A stretch of 64,000 nucleotides of DNA from Meghimatium bilineatum (GCA_034231615.1 CM067306.1:59129057-59193056); one strand, 5' to 3'; counted from the first letter of the stretch, positions 32,926 to 44,734 are shown. Numbers and translations are program-made. The notes: generated by a model not told the origin, from the sequence alone.

Positions 32926-33014
32926 AGGATACGGCAGACTTCAAGACGGCGTCGATGGGACACTGAAACATCTAAAGGTGTACATGGGCTACGCCAGTGT
33001 GTCGTTGGATTTGA

Positions 33015-33270
33015 ACGGGAAAGTAAAGAATAATGAGACTGATACCTTCTACGCACGACGCGAGGCGCCTAAGGCGGTTTTGGGGGTTGAAGTTGGCTGT
33101 CCCATCCGATATAGGGTCTAAGCGAACCAAAATTGGGCTAAAGTCGGATGTGTCCAGTTGGAAAGCGTAGATGTCGCAGTCACGCTGTAAGCCAGTAAAC
33201 CATGCATTCCGTTGTCTGAACTATATCCTGCTAATACACAGGAGTTTTAGAACGAGCGCATAATGAGAAG
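33015..33270 (+). mobile_element. degenerate SINE-A copy
   Basis: CTACGCACGACGCGAGGCGC, GTTGGCTGTCCCATCCGATA, GTCGGATGTGTCCAG, TATATCCTGCTAATACACAG and GTTTTAGAACGAGCGCATAA occur in SINE-A order. Confidence 0.7.
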
Positions 33271-33825
33271 AAATAGGCTCAAACGGCGTAAAGCATTTGC
33301 TTCCGTAAACTCGGATTTCCACAAAAAGTCGTAGAGTATTGACTTCACTGTACTCGGTTTCCCATATGTACTTCGTCAATCTCAACGAAGCTGCATGACT
33401 CCTGTCGAGAGTACCACTCATAGCACGTAACTCCGTAGCTTCAAGTGATAGTCCACAGGGATCTTCGAAAAAATCCACCTCGTAAACACGACGACACGTT
33501 CGGCTTCGAACTCATGACCTCTTGAAGATCCCCATAATCCCAATAGAGCTCCTGTATACGCAACATCACAATGCAGTATCAAGTTCTTGCACTTGTGAGA
33601 ACAAAGTAAATAACTTACTGGAACGACGAAAACGGTAATGATTTAGACGTGTGATAAAATGATTATTTGTCAAAAACAACACTACATGAAACAATCAAAT
33701 GTGGAAGAAACTGAAAAGGTAAAAGACAATCATGCAAAGACAACATAAAGGACTAAAAACGCCGTAATTTTTTTCTCATTCTTTCGCATCGCTGAAGATA
33801 GAAGTCGATGAAGGACTCTGTGTAT
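33271..33825. other. intronic stretch without recognised features
   Basis: An 85-codon minus frame covers part of it, but no domain or splice context is visible. Confidence 0.35.
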
Positions 33826-33829
33826 TGAT

Positions 33830-34530
33830 GTATGCAGTTGGTAACCCTACGATCATGACTGTTTTAATGCATGCATTTGGTGCCCATGCGACCCTGAATC
33901 TGTGTGTTGATTTATCCATTTTGTAACCCTGCGACCCTGTATATGTGTGTTGATTTATTCATTTGGTACCCCTGCGACCCTGAATCTGTGTGTTGATTTA
34001 TGCATTTGGTATCCATGCGACCCTGATTCTGTGTGTTGATTTATGCATTTTGTAACCTTGCGACCCTGAATCTGTGTGTTGATTTATGCATTTTGTAACC
34101 CTGCGACCCTGTATCTGTGTGTTGATTTATGCATTTTGTAACCCTGCGACCCTGTATCTGTGTGTTGATTTATGCATTTTGTAACCCTGCGACCCTGTAT
34201 CTGTGTGTTGATTTATGCATTTGGTACCCTGCGACCCTGAATCTGTGTGTTGACTTATGCATTTGGTATCCATGCGATCCTGATTCTGTGTGTTGATTTA
34301 TGCATTTGGTATCCATGCGACCCTGTATCTGTGTGTTGATTTATGCATTTGGTGCCCATGCGACCCTGAATCTGTGTGTTGATTTATGCATTTGGTATCC
34401 ATGCGACCCTGTATCTGTGTGTTGATTTATGCATTTGGTACCCCTGCGACCCTGTATCTGTGTGTTGATTTATGCATTTGGTACCCCTGCGACCCTGAAT
34501 CTGTGTGTTGATGTATTCAGTTGGTACACT
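33830..34530. repeat. 45-bp tandem repeat, second array
   Basis: About 16 units: GTTGATTTATGCATTTGGTA-CCCCTGCGACCCTGAATCTGTGT with TTTTGTAA or TTTGGTAT variants. Confidence 0.95.
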
Positions 34531-35385
34531 TACTACCTTGACGGATTATGGGCTTATCAATATGGGAAATTCCAAGCCAAAATTCCAAGTAGATTACCTC
34601 ACTTCACCCTTCATCAGCTTAAAAATTTAATTCAGTAATGAACCAGCGATATATCACACGGCTTTCCCATAAGTGCCCAACAATCTAGACAGTAGTTTAC
34701 CAGAAATTGCTTGACTAGTATCGCCTTCAACAAATTCTCAACAACCGGAGATCGTCCTACATTAAAACACATATCTGCTATTGGGAATGTATCATTCACA
34801 AAATTCATTTAATTTATCCGTGATTTTCATTGGTGACTATGATTATTCTTTGTATTGACAGCCAATTAAAATTATTCGAAAAGACAAATGACTCATTTGA
34901 AAAGTCTTTTCTAACAGATAATAGGTCTTATATTGTCACGCATCAGCGATGGCGGTATTCCTTGACCCTGTCAAAGTATAGTTAGCCCCGCTAGATAGTG
35001 GGTTGAAGATATTCTACATCTTACCTCCGCCCTTTTTTTTTTTTAAGAAATCAGAAGAATCCTTCAAGTAAAAGGGGTCATCAAAAATGTAATTTAAAAA
35101 AAGGACTTCCATATGAAAACGAGCGAATAACCTATTCTTTAGACAACCTTCCTCACCCTCCTTCCTTTATTTACTGACGCATCTACGGCCTTGATAGTCA
35201 ATCACCATGTGATAATTTCTGTAAGCAGGACAAGCCCATTGGTGTTCAGCTATCCCTTTAAGAGCATCCACAAGTATACGACAATTGGCAGTTCAAGTAC
35301 TTTGTTCTTTAACGAACTTCCTTTTAAGTCCGCGCTGGTGTTAATCATTTTTGGTGGTACCACATTTCAAGTCCAGTTCCTCTAT
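34531..35385. other. intronic stretch; possible decayed palindromic element near 34815-34920
   Basis: CCGTGATTTTCATTGGTGAC ... TTGACAGCCAATTAAAAT resembles palindromic family P. The rest, including an 84-codon plus frame at 35191, shows nothing I can identify. Confidence 0.35.
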
Positions 35386-35387
35386 TT

Positions 35388-35672
35388 TAGATATGGAAAA
35401 GTAATAATCACCCTCAATACTTTAATTCTGAACATGGAAAAGTAATAATCACCCTCAATACTTTAATTCTGGACATGGAAAAGTAATCATCATCCTCAAT
35501 AGTTCAATTCTGAACATGGAAAAGTAATCCTCATCCTCAATACTTTAATTCTGAACATGGAAAAGTAATCCTCATCCTCAATACTTTAATTCTGAACATG
35601 GAAAAGTAATCATCATCCTCATTACTTTAATTCTGGACATGGAAAAGTAATCATCACACTCATTACTTTTAT
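35388..35672. repeat. 42-bp tandem repeat
   Basis: Six to seven units of CTTTAATTCTGAACATGGAA-AAGTAATCATCATCCTCAATA. Confidence 0.95.
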
Positions 35673-35979
35673 ATGCCTGTGCGAGTTCTCGTAAGAAGTT
35701 CAGTTTGTCCGGCCCATTACACTGTGACACGTTACATTAGTAGAGCACAGCGTTCTGCTCTTTCATTTCCCTGAACACCCGCATTACCAAGCCTAAAATC
35801 GAAAGTGACTTCTTCAAAAATTTAGATCTCGCCACTGTCTCTAGCCACTGCTTATGAACGCAGCAAGCGTGTATGTTTTACTTATCATGCTTGTCGAGTT
35901 GATGCAGGTTCATATAGTATATACAAATCAAATGTATGCATCCAATTCGCGTACTTGGTGTCATTGCCATAATCCCCAA

Positions 35980-36462
35980 AAACATATTGCATTGCTTCTC
36001 ATAGCATAAGCCCAGATACTGTATTGCTTCTCATAGCATACGCCCAGATACTGTATTGCTTCTCATAGCATAAGCCCAGATACTGCATGGTTCTCATAGC
36101 ACAAGCCCAGATACTGCATGGTTCTCATATCACAAGCCCAGATACTGTATTGTTTCTCATAGCATAAGCCCAGATACTGCATGTTTCTCAAAGCATAAGC
36201 CCAGATACTGCATGATTCTCATAGCACAAGCCCAGATACTGCATGATTCTCATAGCACAAGTCCAGATACTGCATGGTTCTCATAGCACAAGCCCAGATA
36301 CTGCATCGTTCTCATAGCATAAGCCAAGATATTGCTTTGCTTCTCATAGCACAAGCCCATATACTGCATTGCTTCTCATAGCATAAGCCCAGATACTGCA
36401 TGTTTCTCAAAGCATAAGCCCAGATACTGCATGGTTCTCATAGCACAAGCCCAGATATACAT
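35980..36462. repeat. tandem repeat of about 31-34 bp
   Basis: About 15 units of TCTCATAGCACAAGCCCAGA-TACTGCATGGT with ATTGCT variants. Confidence 0.95.
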
Positions 36463-36534
36463 ATTTATTTACTTTTTTTTTTTTAAATTATGACTAACGA
36501 CGAACTCAATACCCGTGTCATCTGATAAAGGGCG

Positions 36535-36662
36535 AGAAACTATCTGCATGAAGCTCTTCTGCTACTGCAGGGTTGTATAAACTACCCCACTAAAGCTCTT
36601 CTTTACTGCAGACAGGTAGGAACTACCCGCCTGAAGCTCTCCTACAGCAGGCAATAGAAGTT
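36535..36662. repeat. block shared with 23545-23650
   Basis: CTGAAGCTCTCCTACAGCAG and GACAGGTAGGAACTACCCGC mirror CTGAAGCTCTCCTTCTAATG and GGGAGGTAGAATCTACCTGC upstream. Two to three loose tandem units. Confidence 0.6.
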
Positions 36663-36807
36663 ATGTTACCGCATGCTGAAAGAATAGATGTATTTTCACA
36701 TACCACACATTACCGCAAGCTCAAAGAACAGCACGTAATAGCGAAACTATCAACGGACATTTGAATAAAGATCAAAGAAATAATGTATTTTGCACAAATA
36801 AAATGTC

Positions 36808-37095
36808 ATTGATGCTGGCGTAAAAAGATCAATCATATCAAACATTAGGGGCAGACACTCAAGGTTTCTAGGGCATGTGCTGAGAAGAACACATCTTGAA
36901 CACTTACTAACCACTGGAACGGTCAAAGTAGAAGAGATAGAGGACGACAAAGAGAAGCGTTACTAGACGGGCTTGTATCGTGGCACGGTAGAAGCTCGCC
37001 AACCGAGCTTATTGACAACACAAGATAAAGAGAGTCGAGGAGAGACATGATCGCCTACGCCATTCGGCATGGCACTTCATTGATTGATTAAAAAG
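36808..37095 (+). mobile_element. RTE-like LINE 3' end (subfamily B)
   Basis: FIDAGVKRS-like, NIRGRHSRFLGHVLRRTHLE and LLTTGTVKVEE blocks, ending ATGGCACTTCATTGATTGAT. It matches the nested copy at 61263-61590 closely but contains frameshifts. Confidence 0.8.
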
Positions 37096-37119
37096 ACTTG
37101 ACATGAAATATTCAAGTTG

Positions 37120-37180
37120 GCTAGTGTGAAAAGGCCGCATGTGCTTGCTGTCGCCACGTAATGTTCAGGGTGAGTTTTTA
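37120..37180 (-). mobile_element. tRNA-SINE family C body fragment
   Basis: GGCCGCATGTGCTTGCTGTC and CCACGTAATGTTCAGGGTGA match 27370-27418. Confidence 0.55.
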
Positions 37181-37629
37181 ATATACACTCCGATTTTTAA
37201 AAAACACCCAGTAGAGGGGTAGTTCTTTTAATCTCAATGTTGCCACAAAAATCGCTACAATTACACATTAAAGACCTAACTAAAAGCCTTTGAAATCGCA
37301 AGATACATGGTAAGATATTGCACAAAATAGAGCTACATGGCGCTTTACAGTCATAATAAAAGACGTAGCATTATGTGAAAAGAGGAGAAGCGCAGCAGCT
37401 CAACAGCGGAGAGTTGCTGGAAAGTCACGGATTGATTAAAAAAAACCGTCTACAGTGGTCATTCCATTCCCGAACTGTCCAAGGGTATTTATCAAGGACA
37501 TAATGCTAACTGAATTTTTTTTCAAAAATGAACGTAACAAATGGTCATCATCATGTTTTTGATGGACGAACAACAGGGGGTGGGGTGGAGGCCTGAAAAA
37601 GTTTACCGTCAACAATACTGTTATTCTAT

Positions 37630-38165
37630 ACACCAAATAAATTGTATTAATTTGAAATATATTTTTATGGTAAGGGTGATTGACCAAGCCCTAGGACAAA
37701 TGACACCAATCTTCAGAAATACAGATGAAAATAACACTATTCAAAATAATTATTATACCAACTCTGTGTTACCAAAGCCAAACATGGACACCGACACCAT
37801 AGATAAACGTAAACTGTGACAGCATACTTGCGTAGAATCCTAGGAATATCGCTAAGAGACAGAGTGAGAATTGAGGACATTAGATAAAGAACCGGTACCA
37901 TTCCAATCTTGGAATATATTAAGAGACAACAGATCAAATGGTTTGCACACATCAGCAGACTACCATCAGACGGCATACCACAGCAAGATATTTTATACAG
38001 ATACAGTGAAGACAGACCTAGAGGCCGACGACGAAAACGATGGACCGCCGAAATAAAAGAGGCGACAAATTCCACAATATACTCAGCACACACGAGGGCC
38101 ATCTCCAGAAAACTCTTCTACACCTGACGATGAAAGGCAACACGGGATTTAGTAAATAGATAGAC
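37630..38165 (+). mobile_element. LINE C-terminal fragment (family T)
   Basis: Translation: ALGQMTPIFRNTDEN, LRRILGISLRDRVR across a frame break, MEYIKRQQIKWFAHISRL and PRGRRRKRWTAEIKEA. It ends after a stop with ATAGATAGACAAAT. Confidence 0.8.
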
Positions 38166-38324
38166 AAATAATTGTGAAGAGATTTGAAAAGAACGTAAAG
38201 TGACCCATAACCCGTCAGGGTCTTGGGGGGGGCACATTGAAACATTTGATGCAGAACAATCTCCACGAATCTTTATCCTATACCATCCTGATGAGTTTGG
38301 AAACTGTACACATGTTCAGTCAGT

Positions 38325-38455
38325 GATCATCACTATCTGACCATCACTATCTGACCATCACTATCTGACCATCACTATCCGACCATCACTATCCGACCAT
38401 CACTATCCGACCATCACTATCCGACCATCACTATCTGACCATCACTATCCTCTAC
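38325..38455. repeat. 15-bp tandem repeat (GACCATCACTATCTG)
   Basis: Eight to nine units with TCTG/TCCG variants, directly followed by an RTE-like tail. Confidence 0.9.
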
Positions 38456-38465
38456 CATCTAGATC

Positions 38466-38865
38466 ATCATCATCAGGTGTCATGCCGGCTGGCGTAGGCG
38501 GTCATGGCTCTCCACAGATCTCTGTCCACAGTAATATGTATCAAAATCGTTGTTGTTTCCTTGCCATGCCAGGTTTTCAAACTGTCTAACATTTTCTCAC
38601 GTTGTCACCCTCTGTCTCTGTTGCCTTCAATTTTGCCTGTTGTGATTATTTTTTCCAAACCTGCCTGTCTCATTAAGTGGCCAAAAAAAAAGAAGATTGC
38701 CTTTTTCTTATATTGTTGATTAAGGTCCGTTTCGCATTTGACTCTTTCAACACCTCTACATTAGTTTTTCTGGCAGTCCATGGTATTCTCAACATTCTTC
38801 TGTAGAGCCACATCTCTCTTGCCTCTAGGTTCCCACTTTCCAGTTAGGATGAGATGAGTCAACCA
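38466..38865 (-). mobile_element. RTE-like LINE 3' end (subfamily A), minus strand
   Basis: Starts at ATCATCATCATCAGGTGTCA (element 3' end) and reads back through the RDLWRAMTAYA block to a truncated IPWTARKTN region near 38775. It parallels 715-1290. Confidence 0.75.
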
Positions 38866-38995
38866 TCTAGATGAGTTTGGAAATTCTTTACACTGTCCAT
38901 TCCTCGATATTATCCAGCCATGTCTTCGTCTTGCCACCTAGAAATGTTGAAAATGTCTTGTGTATTGTTATTTGCATTTTTCGTGTTTATACCCC

Positions 38996-39303
38996 ATAGC
39001 CTCTTAGTCTTCTTCTTCTTCTGCGTTCATTTTCAAACTCCTGCAGATCAGCAGGATGTAGTCCGGAGAACGGAATGCGTTGTGTCATGGTTTACAGCAT
39101 TGCTGCGATATCTGCGCCTTTCTGCCTGACACACCCGACTTCAGCATGGCTTTGGGTCACTGACCCTATTTGGGATGGGACAGCCAACTCCATCCCATAA
39201 CCTCCTTAGTCGCCTCGTACGACCTGCATGGAAGGTAAATAGTGTTGCTTTTCTTTGCTCCCCTTTCGGGCCCCGGAAACACACGGACGGATAGCCTCTT
39301 AGT
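38996..39303 (-). mobile_element. SINE-A copy with 13-bp target-site duplication
   Basis: Element 39009-39290 (282 bp) is flanked by ATAGCCTCTTAGT at 38996-39008 and 39291-39303. This is the cleanest boundary evidence for SINE-A. The target is unique sequence. Confidence 0.9.
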
Positions 39304-39409
39304 GATTGTCTGTCAGTTGTCATCAAGTGAAGCTTCTAAAACCTGCATTCTAGGTAAGTACTATTGTTATGTTGGTTCAGCGCTCCTTTTGAAATCTGTG
39401 TTATATGCT

Positions 39410-39500
39410 CTCTATGGGCCCCATAATATCCTTACTCCCACTCTCTATGGGCCCCTCCTTACTCCCACTCTCTATGGGCCCCTCCTTACTCCCAATTAGT
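39410..39500. repeat. short tandem repeat, about 25 bp
   Basis: CTCTATGGGCCCCTCCTTAC-TCCCA repeated about three times. Confidence 0.85.
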
Positions 39501-39660
39501 GCATTCTCGATATTGACTCATGCTCATTTATCTAAAAATCATATGATCATGCGGACTCACGAACAGAACCGAAGTATGTATGCTCGGTCCATAGGCTGGA
39601 CATTTTCTGGCGAGGCTAGCTAATTTTAGGGATACATCTTCCAGTGTAGGGTAACAACTC
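39493..39660 (-). repeat. dispersed repeat shared with 27545-27728
   Basis: Reverse complement of that segment, followed to the right by a Penelope-like terminus. Confidence 0.65.
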
Positions 39661-39689
39661 TAAACAGTAAGTAGGTGGCTGGGGTAACA

Positions 39690-39850
39690 CTGGGCAAATG
39701 TCAAGATATACACAAATAGGTAGGAGTGTTACCAAAAAAAACATAAAACAACCTAACAACGAGATACAGGGACAGACGACGTTTCGACTATAAAGCTTTC
39801 ATCAGGACAAACAAACGACCACAATAAAACAAGTCTTACATACACACATC
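39690..39850 (-). mobile_element. Penelope-like terminus with hammerhead-like core
   Basis: Minus strand: CCTGATGAAAGCTTTATAGT then CGAAACGTCGTCTG (39806-39773). The CTGATGA and CGAAAC elements lie 13 bases apart, as in compact hammerhead ribozymes. Confidence 0.55.
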
Positions 39851-40244
39851 TTTGCTTCCTCCATTACCTATCTGCTATTGTCCTCCTCTCCTCCTTGTTA
39901 TAACCCTAGCGAATTTGTCGGTCCGTTCGTTTCCCTCCACACCTGCATATCCTGGAACAAAGATAAGCGAGATATTCCACTGTGAGACCCTCATTTTAGC
40001 TCTCTCTAATGATTCCATCCATCCCCTACGTACTAAATCATATTCATTAAGTCACTTATTGGGCACGCATGAGAATAGGCTTGCGATCCAATCCATTTTA
40101 GTTCCTGCATTGCGTCAAATGCTTTCATTGTTAAACTGCTTCTTGATGCGGTAAAGACCCCACTAGCTATGTGCTTTTATGTACCTCATACATGCATATT
40201 TCTGTGGTTTCTTTTATTGCTGTAAGCCATTTTTTGCAAGGTAA

Positions 40245-40355
40245 ATTATTGATGTTTATTTATTGATGTTTCATTATTGATGTTTATTATTGATTTTTTA
40301 TTATTGATTTTTTATTATTGATTTTTTATTATTGATGTTTTATTATTGATGTTCT
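40245..40355. repeat. (TTATTATTGATTTT)-type tandem repeat
   Basis: Six to seven short AT-rich units (TATTGATTTTTTAT, TATTGATGTTTTAT). Confidence 0.85.
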
Positions 40356-40471
40356 ATAATCTTTTCTTCGGCTTATCTCAAGACTCTTCCCTGTACCAAC
40401 AGACCACCTGTGTATTACTAGAAGTAACTTTAGCAGATTACCTTGTCAATTATGAAATCCTGAAACTCATT

Positions 40472-40602
40472 ACGAATCATCCTTCAGAAGTGACGAAACT
40501 GTTCCCGTGACCTTCATTGATCATTTTGTATATATTGTGTGTCGACAGTCAATGAAGGTCAAGGGAACAATTTAATTATGTCTCTTTGGAAGGATTATTC
40601 CC
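40472..40602. mobile_element. palindromic MITE-like element (family P)
   Basis: GAATCATCCTTCAGAAGTGA and GTGACCTTCATTGA in the left arm mirror TCAATGAAGGTCAAGGGAAC and TTTGGAAGGATTATTC in the right arm. The arms are imperfect over about 55 bp. Confidence 0.75.
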
Positions 40603-40964
40603 AATTAGTACAGGAATACATTAACAAAAAGGATTGTGTTGTCGAGGGACTTGCTGACAGTCTAAACATTGTCAGCTGTCGCCATTTCTCAACTTTTCCT
40701 TGGCTAGGTACCACGCATACCTCCGTGTCTCTTGTCCATTAAAGTCCTGTCAACTCATAGGAAAAGTTCCTTCAAAAGTGAGGCTATTTGACGTTTCTCA
40801 TGATTTAAATAACGATTGAAACCAGATATATAGTGTAACCAATCAAAATCATAATAAGGAAGAGTCGTGTTACACATTTATGGGCAAACCTTGCCAAAAG
40901 ATAAGGCGTCAATGAGCGAATCTGAACAACCATGAAGAGAAACCATCATTGTTATGAAGAACGA

Positions 40965-41495
40965 ACTTCTTCTTCTTCATCGTTCTTCAGTCAGATATCA
41001 GGTTACAGCACCAATATCTTCAATGAATTGTGTGATTCGCTTCAGGTCATCCATGGAACCACTCAAGTGTGGAAGCAGTGCCGTCTCAGTAGGCCATGTT
41101 TTCTCCCTCTCTTCTTGGTAGAGTTGACAGGCATGAAGAATGTGTTCTGCAGTCTCTGTGCTCAGTCCACAGTTGCACAGGTCTGTCTCACCAATCTTCA
41201 GCTTTCGGAACATGGGACTTCTCAGTCTGTTGTGGCCAGTTCGTAGTCTGAAAATGATGGTTTGTTCCTTGCGTGACATTTGGTGGTAGGGGTCATTTGG
41301 TTCTGCAGTTGAGTGCAACTGCTTCTACTTTTTCTTATATTCTGCTTTTAACATGGTCTTACTTTCATAGTACGTATTATCATATTCTATTTGTTCCAGT
41401 GATCCCCCTTTCTTTGCCAGGCGATCAGCTTTTTCATTTCCAGGTATGCCACAGTGACCAGGGATCCACTGCAGTACTATTTGAAGAACGAACTA
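40965..41495 (-). mobile_element. RNase H-bearing LINE (RH1), minus strand
   Basis: Minus-strand translation: LQWIPGHCGIPGNEKADRLA (near 41470), then after a stop the open frame 41318-40998 with QTIIFRLRTGHNRLRSPMF, KIGETDLCNCG and AEHILHACQLYQEERE. It ends in GAAGAACGATGAAGAAGAAG. The best preserved RH1 C-terminus in the window. Confidence 0.85.
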
Positions 41496-42140
41496 AAGGC
41501 AGTATTTTTAGACGAAACAATAAATCACTAATATCTAAAAATACTAGCAAGGACTAGCTACGGCCTCCTTCTAATGGTTGATTGTCTATACATTGTCTAT
41601 TTCTGTTCATTTTGGTGTATTATTTTCGAGGGTTCCATCTTGAGCAAATTTTCACTAAATTGGCTAAAAAACAATTTCGGTCTCCTCGATAGTCTTGCTC
41701 AAAATCTCACGCATTCACATATTTTGCCTTATCTGACTTTCTCCGTGGTTTCATTTGCCGATAATACTTCGGAATATGCAAAGCGACAAATTGTTTATTG
41801 CGTTAGCCCAGATGACTGACACTTATGATATCATGGCTATTATGGAGAAGGAATTGGTAATAATGTGCGGGAAATCCAGGCATTGAATCTTGACAACCGC
41901 CCCTTACTGTGAAATCCGTGATTATTTATTTCCTGTATTTCTAGATGTCCATGGATAAATGCGTAAGGAGCAGAAAAATCATAAAAATCGTTACAGAACC
42001 CTCCTGTGCCATACGGAATAACGAGATCAGACATGTAAGAGAAACCTCTGTTTACATAAAGGAAATCAATGAAGACATAAGGGAATGCGGAAAGAGAATA
42101 CTAAAGTATGCAAGCCATAGGGCAGGACACGTTCATTTTT
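41496..42140. other. intronic stretch without recognised features
   Basis: No supported exon or repeat. Confidence 0.35.
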
Positions 42141-42149
42141 GACTCAAAG

Positions 42150-43245
42150 AAAGAGACAAATTGTAGCGTGAGGTTTGGAAGAGGACGAATGAGAGAAAGA
42201 AGGTACTTAGGAAATAAATACAAGAGAACTGAAATTGAACAAAGAACGAAAAGAATGAGAAAAAAAGAAAGATGGACGGACGGAATGAAAGAAAAGCAGA
42301 AAGGACGAGAAGAATAAGGAAAAGACTAAAGACAAGAGGAAGGGAAAAAAAGACAAGAAAAGAACACATAAAACGACAGATATTACTCAATAAAGAAAAA
42401 TGTAGAAGTAAATGCAGAAATAGACAGATGGAAATAAGGAAACAAGAAATCGTATTAAAATAAAAAGAAAGACACAAAATAGCAAGGAAGGAAAGCAAGA
42501 TTAAAGTTTCTTCCAGGCCATACAGAAGTCGAACGAGGCAAGATGAAAGGATCAGATATCGCAGCAAGGCTGTAAACAGTGACAAAACACATTCCGTTCT
42601 GCGGATTTACATCCTTCCAATGTTCATGAGTTTTAAGATCGAACGCAGAAGATGAAGAAGTATGAAAGAAAACAGGATGTAAATACAGAACCAAAAAAAA
42701 GAAATGTATAAATAAAACAGAAAGGCAGCAAGAAACATACATTTTTTGAATGAACATTAAAGAAAATTTAAATAAAACAATGAAGAAAAGGAGTAAGGAA
42801 TAGCAAGCAATTCAGAAAAGCTGGAACGAATTTGGAAAGACTATATGGGAAAATCAGAAAACGAATATGGGAAAACAAGAAAAAAAGAAGTAATAAAATA
42901 CGTTTCAAAAGAAGGAAGTACGAATGGACTAAGCAATGAAGAAAGTAAAGGATGAATGCAGTACGAAAGAAAAGAAGGAAAGAAGAAACGGTGGAAGGAG
43001 GTATGAAGGAGGGAAGTAATAAAAAAAAAGTAGTCGGGGAAAAATATGGAAGAAATAAGGAAGTTTTAAATATAATAAGAAATAAGTAAGAATGAAAGAA
43101 AAAAGGAAGAAATTATGAGTGAGTGAGAAAGGAAGGAAAGTAACAAGGAAGAGATGAGTGAGGAAATGGGTGAGTGACATTTTGGTGAGTGAGTGAGGGA
43201 ATGAATGTATGAGTGAGTGGAATTTTGGTGTATGGATGAGTGGGT
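42150..43245. repeat. purine-rich (GAAA/GGAA) low-complexity tract with a SINE-A fragment
   Basis: About 1 kb of A/G-rich plus strand. Within it 42540-42670 keeps GGATCAGATATCGCAGCAAG, ACACATTCCGTTCTGCGGAT and GATCGAACGCAGAAGATGAA, a SINE-A 3' half. Confidence 0.7.
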
Positions 43246-43247
43246 GG

Positions 43248-43430
43248 AAGAGTGAGTGAGTGAGTGAGTGAGTGAGTGAGTGAGTGAGTGAGTGAGTGAG
43301 TGAGTGAGTGAGTGAGTGAGTGAGTGAGTGAGTGAGTGAGTGAGTGAGTGAGTGAGTGAGTGAGTGAGTGAGTGAGTGAGTGAGTGAGTGAGTGAGTGAG
43401 TGAGTGAGTGAGTGAGTGAGTGAGTGAGTG
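43248..43430. repeat. (GAGT)n microsatellite
   Basis: About 45 perfect tetranucleotide units, giving a Thr-His-Ser-Leu repeat frame on the minus strand. An almost pure run. Confidence 0.98.
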
Positions 43431-43492
43431 ATAGGATGAGATTTCAGTGAGTCTGAGAGAGAAACGACTGAGAAGCATCGACTCTCTGGGGG

Positions 43493-43560
43493 TGGGACAA
43501 CCAATTAAACCCGCATAACCTTCTTAGTCGCATTCTACGACGTTCATGCCAGGTTAACAG
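43493..43560 (-). mobile_element. degenerate SINE-A 5' fragment
   Basis: GCATAACCTTCTTAGTCGCA and TTCTACGACGTTCATGCCAG resemble the minus-strand SINE-A centre. Confidence 0.45.
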
Positions 43561-43912
43561 TATCACCACTCATTGATCCACGTTTAATCCCGCTTCTGTT
43601 CACATGTAATAGTATCGCCACCAAATGAACCCAGTTTAATCTCCTTCTGAACATAGGTAACAGTGTTGCCACTCATTGAACTCAGTTTAATCCCTTTTGT
43701 GTACACACGTGACAGTAAAGCCACTCATTTAACATCGTTTAATCCCCTTCTGTACACAGATAACAGTACGCCACTCACTGATCCCCGTTTAATCCCCTTC
43801 TCTACGTAGGTAACAGTACCTTCACTCATTAAGGCCCTTCTGTACATGGGTGACAGTATCGTCACTCATTGAGCCCATTGCAATCCGTTTCTGTGCACGG
43901 GTGACAGAAATG
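43555..43912. repeat. degenerate tandem repeat of about 57 bp
   Basis: About seven units with CCACTCATTGAACCCAGTTT, AATCCCCTTCTGTACACAGG and TAACAGTATCG landmarks. Confidence 0.85.
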
Positions 43913-44640
43913 TTTGATAACAGAAGATATAGAAATTTTAATGGCAGCCTTGATGTTATGTAGCCTTGTATTTGGAATACCCTATTTGAAACCCCCCCCC
44001 CCCCTATTTGGAAACACCTGAATTATAAATTGCCATAATATTAGGACTGTTGCAAACAATACATATTTGAAGTATATCAAATACAACATCGATGTTTCAA
44101 CAATTGGTGAATCTGGAGACGCCATTACAGTGTTATATCAGCTGGGCGTCTGTCGCTCAGAATATGCCACTGTGCCACAGTTACACCAGCAAAGGTGTTA
44201 AAATCTATAAGAAACATCAAAAACTATGCACAGATACAATATACTGCCTGAAAAGAAAGAGCAACAAACACACATAAATCCAATGCTGATTATATATATC
44301 CCCAAATGTGGCATAACAATATGTGGGAAATTTTGAGTTTTCTTTGAATCATCTACGCACAAGCCAAGTAGATTCAACAACACAAGTCTAACACTTGTGC
44401 CATCGTCGCCTGTCATATGCCGCTATTATTATTGTTGTTATATTAATCCAATCGTTTAGCCTGTACAACGTGAACGATTTGAGACATTATTCATCAGACA
44501 AACTAGTTGCAGTTGTTAACACTATACGCGGGGCTCACACGCATATATGCCTACCCTAACCCATGTCATTATCAACAATTAGTGTATATGCCACGTTCTG
44601 CTTTCTTTCATAATGGTATTTAGGTTAGCAGGAAGTAATC
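43913..44640. other. intronic stretch; poly-C run and one possible decayed hammerhead-like motif
   Basis: A 14-base C run at 43991-44004. Minus-strand CTGATGAATAATGTCTCAAA near 44498-44479 could be a decayed Penelope terminus, but the GAAAC box is lost. Confidence 0.35.
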
Positions 44641-44734
44641 AACGAAAATGAATTGTGATTTCTCGTCGTTTACAACTTGTTGCAATATCAGTGCCTTTTT
44701 TAAACGACATATTCGACTTAAAATTGACAGTAAT

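Noticed and set aside
43113..43504. Thr-His-Ser-Leu repeat protein on the minus strand
   Set aside because: Pure (GAGT)n microsatellite.
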